Below, piece after piece: positions 6,436 to 11,433 of a stretch of 11,433 nt of DNA. This stretch comes from Flavobacteriales bacterium. Lineage in GTDB: Bacteria > Bacteroidota > Bacteroidia > Flavobacteriales > UA16. The notes under the pieces were generated by a model. That model did not search any database, was not told the origin of the DNA, and saw only the letters and a list, made by a program, of their open reading frames with translations. The stretch spans positions 1 through 11,433 of the forward strand of contig JAURKF010000047.1 of assembly GCA_030831885.1 (NCBI GenBank), given 5' to 3'. The stretch's first letter is position 1; every line of letters begins with the position of its first letter. Made by a program: the position numbers and the translations under genes.

Positions 6436-6993
6436 ATGAGACACGGAAGAAAAGTAAACCACCTGAGCAGAACCCGCGAACACCGCGCAGCTCTTTTGAT
6501 GAACATGGCTTGCTCGCTTATCGAGCACAAGCGTATCAACACTACACTCGCTAAGGCTAAGGCATTGCGTGTATATGTAGAGCCGCTTATTACCAAAAGC
6601 AAAACAGACAGCACACACAGCCGTCGTACGGTTTTCAGTTATTTGAAGAACAAAGAAGCGGTAACTGAATTGTTCCGTGAAATCGCTCCTAAAGTGGCTG
6701 ATCGTCCGGGTGGTTATGTGCGTATCATCCGCACCGGTTTCCGTCCGGGTGACAATGCTGAAACGGCCATGATTGAATTGGTTGACTTCAATACTCTCTA
6801 TACGAATGGCACTGCTAGTGCGGCCGAAGCTGCACCTAAGAAGCGCACTCGCCGCAGCTCTGCAAAGAAGACTGAAGGTGCTGAAGGAACTGCTGATGCA
6901 CCCAAGGCAAAAGCTACTCGCAAGAAGGCTGAACCGAAAGCAGAGGGCGAAGAAAAGCCAAAGGCAACACGCAAGAAGAAGAGCGAGGAATAA
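6436..6993 (+). CDS. rplQ: 50S ribosomal protein L17 with long basic C-terminal tail
   Basis: L17 is a large-subunit protein near the peptide exit tunnel. Residues 1 to about 120 are the conserved fold: [20 protein letters not shown] at the start, then [18 protein letters not shown] (28-45) and [25 protein letters not shown] (92-116). Residues about 124-185 are a low-complexity Ala/Lys/Arg/Glu tail with two KATRKK units (159-164 and 176-181), resembling a histone-H1-type tail. The total of 185 compares with 127 in E. coli; extended L17 proteins are, to my knowledge, usual in Bacteroidota. It is the last gene of the operon, with a strong terminator just downstream. Confidence 0.98.
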   Translation: MRHGRKVNHLSRTREHRAALLMNMACSLIEHKRINTTLAKAKALRVYVEPLITKSKTDSTHSRRTVFSYLKNKEAVTELFREIAPKVADRPGGYVRIIRTGFRPGDNAETAMIELVDFNTLYTNGTASAAEAAPKKRTRRSSAKKTEGAEGTADAPKAKATRKKAEPKAEGEEKPKATRKKKSEE

Positions 6994-7011
6994 TCGCCGA
7001 CAATAAAATAG

Positions 7012-7041
7012 AAAAGACCGCCTCGTGCGGTCTTTTTTTTT
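7012..7041 (+). terminator. Intrinsic terminator of the spc-alpha operon
   Basis: AAAAGACCGC (7012-7021) pairs perfectly with GCGGTCTTTT (7027-7036): ten base pairs around a five-base CTCGT loop, running into nine consecutive T (7033-7041). It begins 19 nt after the rplQ stop. This is a textbook Rho-independent terminator ending the ribosomal transcript before the Omp85-family gene. Confidence 0.95.
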
Positions 7042-7123
7042 CAATGCTCAGTTAACGAACTACGCTCCGCTTTTATTGAGATTACTTTCTGCGGAATGTA
7101 ACGAAATCAATCGGTAATTTGAA

Positions 7124-7131
7124 CACCTTTG
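7124..7131 (+). promoter_or_regulatory. Weak candidate -7 box for the Omp85-family gene
   Basis: CACCTTTG matches the Bacteroidota -7 consensus TAnnTTTG except at the first base and lies 28 nt before the chosen ATG at 7160. No TTG is visible at the expected -33 position, so support is weak. A promoter somewhere in 7042-7159 is nevertheless expected, because a strong terminator lies just upstream. Confidence 0.25.
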
Positions 7132-7159
7132 CTCTCCTGTGCCTATCATTTGTAAGATA

Positions 7160-8878
7160 ATGCGATTGAGTAATTCTGAAATTCGTTGTTCGCTGCGTAG
7201 AGTGTGGTTCTGCGCAATTCTTACCATGCTATTTCATGCTACTTGTGCTCAATCAAAATGGATTTTAGAAGTAGTGCGTGAAGGTTCTAGTGATACGCTT
7301 CGATTGCAATACACAAGAAAAGACGAAGCGCTTAAAGAGGCAAGCGTACAGTACATGTCATTGCTTGATGATGGCTACTTAATGGCACAGGCCGATACGG
7401 TAGTAGCGGATAGTGTTGTGCGTTTGCAATTGAGGCACGGGAAGTTTTTTAAGTTGGCCGATTTTAACCTACTCCTGCCGGATGGAGCCAAACTTCAGTG
7501 GCATATAAATGATCAGCTAGGTATTTCAACGCGCAATCGAACGTTTAGTCGGGCATTAGCTCTGTTTGAAAATGAAGGATATCCTTTTGCCTCCATTCAT
7601 TTGGACAGCATTAACAAATCTACCCACCGACGTATTCGAAATAGAGAGGACTGGGTGAATGTCTATACATCCGTGAGGAAAGGGCCGCTCGTTGTGAATG
7701 ACAGTCTTTATGTGAAGTCTATTAAGCCCCTGCCTGCTTTATTTCTCCTCAACTACATTGACTTCAAGCAAGGGAAACTTTACAACGAATATCGCATTCA
7801 GCAAACAGAAAAGCGCTTAAAGGAAATTCCTTTTATTCAGATAAAGAGACCGCCCGAAGTCCGCTTTCGTGATGGTAAAGCTGATTTGTACGTTTTTGTT
7901 GAGCGCAAGAAGGCCAACTATTTCAACGGCGTTGCCGGACTAAGGCCCGATGAATCAACGGGCAAAGTGAATGTTACAGGCGATGCTGAAATCCGCTTGA
8001 TGAATGCATTCAATAAGGGAGAGGAATGGGGAATGGTTTGGCGCAAACTACAACCGCAAACTCAGGATTTAGCGCTTAAGGCGATGGTGCCTTACTTGTT
8101 CAAGTCTCCCTTAATGGTTGATGGTAGATTGCATATCTACAAACGTGACACTTCATTTACCTCCGTAAAGCTTATGGCCGGTGTGGGCGTTCTTTTACCA
8201 AGGAATCAGCGCATTCGAGCTTTTGTGGAACGCAATCGTTCCGATCAACTTACAACCTACTACACCGCCGGTGCAATTCGCAATTCTCAACAATCGCTGT
8301 ATGGATTGAGTGCTCAGTTGGAAAATCTCGATTACCGATGGAACCCTCGTAAGGGAGTTCAATTGCAAACTGAATTTGCTGCCGGCTTTCGTGAAACAGT
8401 GAACTCACAAGCAGAGGCAGATAATCTTGTGCGCCGTCCGATGAGTAGAATGGATGGCCAGTTCGATTACTACATTCCAATTTTACGTAAACAAACGCTC
8501 GTGCTTTCGGCGAAGGGCGGGGCCATCTTTAGTGATTCACTCTTTGAAAATGAAGTTATGCGGATTGGTGGTTTGCGCACCATTCGAGGCATCAATGAAG
8601 AAAGTATTTTCGCAACCGCCTGGGGGGTAAGCACGTTGGAGTATCGATTTATTCTGGAAGAAAACTCAGCAGCATATCTGTTCCTTGATCAGGCATGGTA
8701 TGAATACCGAAGTGTAATGCGCTACCTGCGCGATACCCCCTTAAATGTAGGTGTTGGGTTTAATTTCGATACAAAAGCAGGAATCTTCACTTTTAATTAC
8801 GCACTGGGTAAACAATTCGATAATCCTGTTTTGCTTCGCAATGGTAAAATTAGTTTTGGCTTTCGAAGCTTATTTTAA
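7160..8878 (+). CDS. Omp85 (BamA/TamA-like) outer-membrane beta-barrel protein
   Basis: This is a predicted outer-membrane protein of the Omp85 superfamily, whose members insert or translocate proteins, or lipids in some branches. From ATG 7160 it has 572 residues. A signal peptide spans about 1-30 (Arg-Arg, then hydrophobic VWFCAILTMLFHATCA, probable cleavage before Gln31). A GTG start at 7139 would add seven residues and suits the signal less well. Residues about 35-250 look like two or three POTRA-type repeats, including ALALFENEGYPFASIHLDSI (132-151) and a strand ending LYVFVERK. The barrel follows from about 255, with GGLRTIRGINEES (469-481, the family RG motif at R476-G477), STLEYRF (490-496) and terminal Phe572, as recognised by BamA. 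It is shorter than a true BamA (about 800), so it is more likely a TamA-like paralogue; substrate unknown. It converges with the receiver gene, overlapping by 4 bp. Confidence 0.85.
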   Translation: MRLSNSEIRCSLRRVWFCAILTMLFHATCAQSKWILEVVREGSSDTLRLQYTRKDEALKEASVQYMSLLDDGYLMAQADTVVADSVVRLQLRHGKFFKLADFNLLLPDGAKLQWHINDQLGISTRNRTFSRALALFENEGYPFASIHLDSINKSTHRRIRNREDWVNVYTSVRKGPLVVNDSLYVKSIKPLPALFLLNYIDFKQGKLYNEYRIQQTEKRLKEIPFIQIKRPPEVRFRDGKADLYVFVERKKANYFNGVAGLRPDESTGKVNVTGDAEIRLMNAFNKGEEWGMVWRKLQPQTQDLALKAMVPYLFKSPLMVDGRLHIYKRDTSFTSVKLMAGVGVLLPRNQRIRAFVERNRSDQLTTYYTAGAIRNSQQSLYGLSAQLENLDYRWNPRKGVQLQTEFAAGFRETVNSQAEADNLVRRPMSRMDGQFDYYIPILRKQTLVLSAKGGAIFSDSLFENEVMRIGGLRTIRGINEESIFATAWGVSTLEYRFILEENSAAYLFLDQAWYEYRSVMRYLRDTPLNVGVGFNFDTKAGIFTFNYALGKQFDNPVLLRNGKISFGFRSLF

Positions 8879-9267
8879 TGATTACCTAGCGTGGCTTTTC
8901 TAATGAGGTCTACAAGTTCAGCTGCATCCCACGGCTTACTGAGCATATAGGATGTGCGATTTTCATTTATTGTATCCACCACTTCAGTCTGCGCATATCC
9001 CGTGAGCAACATACAAGGAGTAGATTCCGAAATCTCCACAATATGGTTTATGAGTTCATGACCTTTCATGCCGGGCATCATTTCATCGGTTATAACCATT
9101 GCAAGTTGGATATTCCGTTTATTAAAATCTTCAATGATTTCGATTGCTTCATGCGCGCTTTCGGCCAGCTCCAATAAATACTGATCGGAGAATGCCCGCA
9201 TGATTTGAAGTTGCAGCGCATTCAGTATAGATCGTTCATCGTCGACACAAAGAATAGCTTTTTGCAT
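8875..9267 (-). CDS. Stand-alone CheY-like response regulator receiver protein
   Basis: This is a cytosolic receiver domain with no output domain. From the ATG at 9267 it has 130 residues and begins MQKAILCVDDERS, the normal receiver start. The receiver residues are all present: acidic pair D9-D10, phospho-acceptor D61 (VITDEMMPG), T89 (MLLTGYAQ) and K111 followed by Pro-Trp (LSKPW). The frame is open further up to a TTG at 9288, which would overlap the kinase TGA stop as TTGA and give 137 residues; I prefer the ATG, 17 nt after the kinase stop. Its partner is almost certainly the upstream histidine kinase. With no DNA-binding or enzymatic output, it should act by protein-protein contact or in a phosphorelay. 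Confidence 0.92.
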   Translation of the reverse strand: MQKAILCVDDERSILNALQLQIMRAFSDQYLLELAESAHEAIEIIEDFNKRNIQLAMVITDEMMPGMKGHELINHIVEISESTPCMLLTGYAQTEVVDTINENRTSYMLSKPWDAAELVDLIRKATLGNH

Positions 9268-9284
9268 GGGTTGGACTGGGTTGG

Positions 9285-10874
9285 TCAATGATTCGTTATA
9301 ATTTCTAATGGAACTTCGACATGAAAGGTAGTGCCGATGCCTTGTTTGCTCTCGAAGTAAATTTTACCGGAGTGCTTAAGAACAATGTTTTTTACTATGT
9401 CGAGTCCGAGTCCCGAGCCTTCTCCTATTTTCTTGGTAGAGTAGAAGGCATCAAATACCTTTTCTCCTATTTCTTCCGGAATACCACATCCTGTATCATT
9501 TATCGAAATGTGAGCTATTGAATTTTTCACATGGGCCTTTATCGTAAGCGTGCCTGAAAAGTTCATGGCTTGGCAGGCATTCACGATTAAATTCGTCCAA
9601 ACTTGGCCCATTTCTTCTGAAAAACCAACCAACACAATGTTGTCGGGCACTTCAATGTGCAATCGCACCCCATGCTTCATTTGATTGTTGTAAATGGTAA
9701 GCACTGTATCCAGCGACTCGCGAAGATTGTATCGTACCGGTTCATTCGATTCGGAAGTGTGCAGGTACATCTTCAAGGCTCGCACTACACGCGATGCTTT
9801 TTCTACCGATGTAAGCGTCGTGGTATTGTTTTTTTCATCCAGAAACAAGAGATGAAGCGTTTCTACAACAAGAGCGAAATGAGGGCCTATCAGCTTTTCA
9901 AGCGGACCACCAATTGAATATAAATTAATCTGTGAAAGCTTGTTTGCTATTAACGAGGCTTGTTGCACACCTTTTTTCTCAAGTTCCGTTTCCAATGCAA
10001 TTCTCAGAGGGCGTTCTTCACGTGTTGACAGAAACTCATTTTTGATTCTGTGTGTTTCGACTATTTGCAGGAAAAATTGAATTTCCTCTGTTGTAAGTGA
10101 GCGGTACAGTTCAAGAAGGTTGCGCACAAGGTTTTTTCCCATCGCCCGCGATTCTTGGGCAATTGCCTTAATTGCACCGAGTGGTGTGTTGATTTCGTGG
10201 GCAATTCCGGCGGATAATTGACCTAATGCAGCCAGTTTTTCCGACTGAATAAGCATTTGTTGAGCGTCTTTCACTTTCGCATAGGAGTTTCTATTCTCAT
10301 TCACAAAGAAAATTACGAGCAAGAAAATAAACGACGAGACCACAGCAATATTAGCGGAGATGAGCTGGACTGACATATCCATATCATATTCCACGGCGAA
10401 CCGTTCATGAAAGTATCCGTCGAATATGCTGGAGAATGCAGTAAGCAGAACATAGGTAAGAAGCCAAATAGCAGAAGTTAGTGTATTGGAATAACTCAGG
10501 GAAGCAGCCAGAGAAAGCAACGCCCAAATCATAACTCCTCCGGAGGCATAGAATCCTCCCAGGAACCACTGAAATAAGAAAGGTAGCAGCAGGCTAATAC
10601 CGGTTTGAAAGGTTTGGGTTAATATGAACCATTTATACCTCGCAAACAACAATATATTGATTGCTGATAAGACGACATAACCAAACGGAACCATCGATTG
10701 GAAGGGACGTTCCAGATAGAAGAAGCAAAATGATCCCCAGCCGATACCTCCTACGCTCATCAATATAGCCTCGTAGACAACAAATCGTTTTTTATTGGCC
10801 GTAAGATTATCGTCACCGGCATTAATACCAATACGATTAATCGTTTGAAAGAGCGGTTTTAAAACAGTTTCCAT
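9285..10874 (-). CDS. Six-TM sensor histidine kinase with inserted DHp domain
   Basis: This is an inner-membrane sensor kinase of 529 residues that should autophosphorylate and pass phosphate to the adjacent receiver. Six hydrophobic segments (about 32-54, 61-78, 82-104, 108-128, 131-150, 168-192) form the sensor. Its GGFYASGGVMIWALL stretch (106-120) recalls 6TM regions I remember from some bacterial adenylate cyclases. The H box SAGIAHEINTPLGAIKA (221-237) has H226. The second dimerisation helix appears only at SVEKASRVVRALKMYLH (356-372), after an insertion of about 115 residues containing STREER (283-288). The ATPase domain has the N box NLIVNACQAM (N428/N432), G1 DTGCGIP (460-466), F box FDAFYSTK and G2 GEGSGLGL. 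I recall this split layout as a recurring subfamily. The ligand is unknown. Confidence 0.93.
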   Translation of the reverse strand: METVLKPLFQTINRIGINAGDDNLTANKKRFVVYEAILMSVGGIGWGSFCFFYLERPFQSMVPFGYVVLSAINILLFARYKWFILTQTFQTGISLLLPFLFQWFLGGFYASGGVMIWALLSLAASLSYSNTLTSAIWLLTYVLLTAFSSIFDGYFHERFAVEYDMDMSVQLISANIAVVSSFIFLLVIFFVNENRNSYAKVKDAQQMLIQSEKLAALGQLSAGIAHEINTPLGAIKAIAQESRAMGKNLVRNLLELYRSLTTEEIQFFLQIVETHRIKNEFLSTREERPLRIALETELEKKGVQQASLIANKLSQINLYSIGGPLEKLIGPHFALVVETLHLLFLDEKNNTTTLTSVEKASRVVRALKMYLHTSESNEPVRYNLRESLDTVLTIYNNQMKHGVRLHIEVPDNIVLVGFSEEMGQVWTNLIVNACQAMNFSGTLTIKAHVKNSIAHISINDTGCGIPEEIGEKVFDAFYSTKKIGEGSGLGLDIVKNIVLKHSGKIYFESKQGIGTTFHVEVPLEIITNH

Positions 10875-10906
10875 TTGTGCTTACGAATGTAGCGAAATAA
10901 GATTGA

Positions 10907-10940
10907 TTGCTGCTTCCATCAACTTCTTGAACTATTTTTG
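10907..10940 (+). promoter_or_regulatory. Candidate Bacteroidota-type promoter for the NlpC/P60-like gene
   Basis: TATTTTTG at 10933-10940 is a perfect match to the -7 consensus TAnnTTTG. A TTG at 10907-10909 could be the -33 element with a 23-bp spacer, the upper end of the accepted range. The ATG at 10959 follows 18 nt after the -7 box, so the leader would be short. The 84-nt divergent region (10875-10958) must also hold the kinase promoter. The best minus-strand candidate is TACATTCG (10891 to 10884), with one mismatch and no clear -33 element. Confidence 0.5.
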
Positions 10941-10958
10941 TTTAATCTAATTACCGGA

Positions 10959-11433
10959 ATGAGTTTCAAGGCAATTCTTTCTACGATTGTGCTGGTGGTG
11001 TTATTTATCATCTGCGCCAGCAATGATGCGCTTGTTCAGCGTTTTCGACTATCTCCTGAATCGAATACAATTTCCGTTGATTCAGTGAATATTGATTCCG
11101 TAATCGGGTTTGGCCGCACCTATCTGGGTAAACCTTATCGTTATAAGGGCGATGCCCCATGGAATCTCGACTGTAGCGGTTTCATTTCGTACATCTATTC
11201 GAAATTTGGTGTAAATATTCCCAAGAGTGCAACGGCTATGGAAAGTTCGGTCGAGAAAATCGATCTGAAAAATGTATCCAAGGGAGATATTCTCTTTTTC
11301 AAAGGCGGTCAAATGGGTATTATCACCGCCATTGACGTGACCACTCCTTCTGCCCCTATTATCACCGTTTCCCCTTTTAGTACAACTGCACAATTGCCTG
11401 CGTTGGCTATCAATGAGCAAATGTCAATTGTAA
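10959..11433 (+). CDS. NlpC/P60-like exported protein, catalytic His apparently lost (partial, 3' end outside)
   Basis: This frame stays open to the window end (158 codons). It opens with a hydrophobic export or anchor segment (MSFKAILSTIVLVVLFIICAS); the FIIC sequence is a poor lipobox. Residues about 47 onward follow the NlpC/P60 cell-wall peptidase fold: a first helix GFGRTYLGKPYRYKG, the nucleophile block LDCSGFISYIY with Cys72, FGVNIPKSA (83-91) and the GDILFF strand (109-114). Where the family has HVGI, this protein reads QMGI (Gln118). The second His position, as in VHAS of E. coli MepS, aligns with a Thr/Ser-rich stretch (about 136-142). It may therefore be a catalytically inactive peptidoglycan-binding relative, or the His may be supplied from elsewhere. 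The 84-nt region upstream is shared with the divergent kinase gene. Confidence 0.8.
   Translation, partial: MSFKAILSTIVLVVLFIICASNDALVQRFRLSPESNTISVDSVNIDSVIGFGRTYLGKPYRYKGDAPWNLDCSGFISYIYSKFGVNIPKSATAMESSVEKIDLKNVSKGDILFFKGGQMGIITAIDVTTPSAPIITVSPFSTTAQLPALAINEQMSIV

Noticed and set aside
6421..7044. 207-residue open frame on the minus strand opposite rplQ
   Set aside because: It is a Ser/Leu/Cys/Arg-rich antisense image of the L17 coding sequence and its repetitive tail, runs through the terminator, and matches no family I recognise.
7115..7121. TAATTTG as a -7 box for the Omp85-family gene
   Set aside because: It is one base short of TAnnTTTG and has no suitably spaced TTG upstream.
7139..7159. 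GTG start for the Omp85-family protein
   Set aside because: It adds seven residues ahead of a signal peptide that is already complete from the ATG at 7160.
11082..11420. 112-residue open frame on the minus strand at the right edge
   Set aside because: It is opposite the NlpC/P60-like frame, which has an export segment, a catalytic-Cys block and an upstream promoter.
1..11433. Mobile elements, CRISPR arrays, tRNA or rRNA genes, phage genes
   Set aside because: No transposase or integrase frames, direct-repeat arrays, attachment-site duplications or cloverleaf patterns were seen on either strand.

Overview
The window is a chromosomal segment from a member of the Bacteroidota, possibly Cytophagales-like, though the order is a weak guess. 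The phylum call rests on several points. The gene order rplR-rpsE-rpmD-rplO-secY-map-infA-rpmJ-rpsM-rpsK-rpsD-rpoA-rplQ is the usual one there. L36 lacks zinc ligands, L17 has a long Lys/Ala-rich tail, and start codons follow A-rich stretches rather than spaced Shine-Dalgarno sites. A good TAnnTTTG-type -7 box lies at 10933-10940. No mobile element, CRISPR array, tRNA or rRNA was seen.

Region 1 (1-7041) is the end of the spc operon joined to the alpha operon. It holds twelve complete genes on the + strand: ribosomal proteins S5, L30, L15, L36, S13, S11, S4 and L17, the translocon subunit SecY, methionine aminopeptidase, IF-1 and the RNA polymerase alpha subunit. The last codons of rplR sit at the left edge. 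Spacers are mostly 9-55 nt, and a strong intrinsic terminator after rplQ (7012-7041) closes the unit. The operon is standard in content. Its spacers are less ordinary: small hairpins recur 16-23 nt upstream of the rplO, infA, rpmJ, rpsM and rpsK start codons, and the rpoA-rplQ spacer is exceptionally long (142 nt) and structured.

Region 2 (7042-8878) is a single + strand gene for a secreted Omp85/BamA-TamA family outer-membrane beta-barrel protein. It has a signal peptide, POTRA-like repeats, the RG motif of the barrel and a C-terminal Phe.

Region 3 (8875-10874) is a convergent minus-strand pair: a six-TM sensor histidine kinase followed by a stand-alone receiver protein. The kinase carries a large helical insertion between the two helices of its dimerisation domain. 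The receiver stop codon overlaps the Omp85 stop codon in a shared TTAA.

Region 4 (10875-11433) is a short divergent promoter region and the 5' part of an NlpC/P60-like exported protein that runs off the window. It keeps the catalytic Cys but appears to have lost the catalytic His.

The most interesting leads are the evenly positioned intergenic hairpins of the ribosomal operon, the long rpoA-rplQ leader, the apparent pseudo-peptidase and the split-DHp kinase. I did not find convincing evidence of a wholly new multi-gene system.
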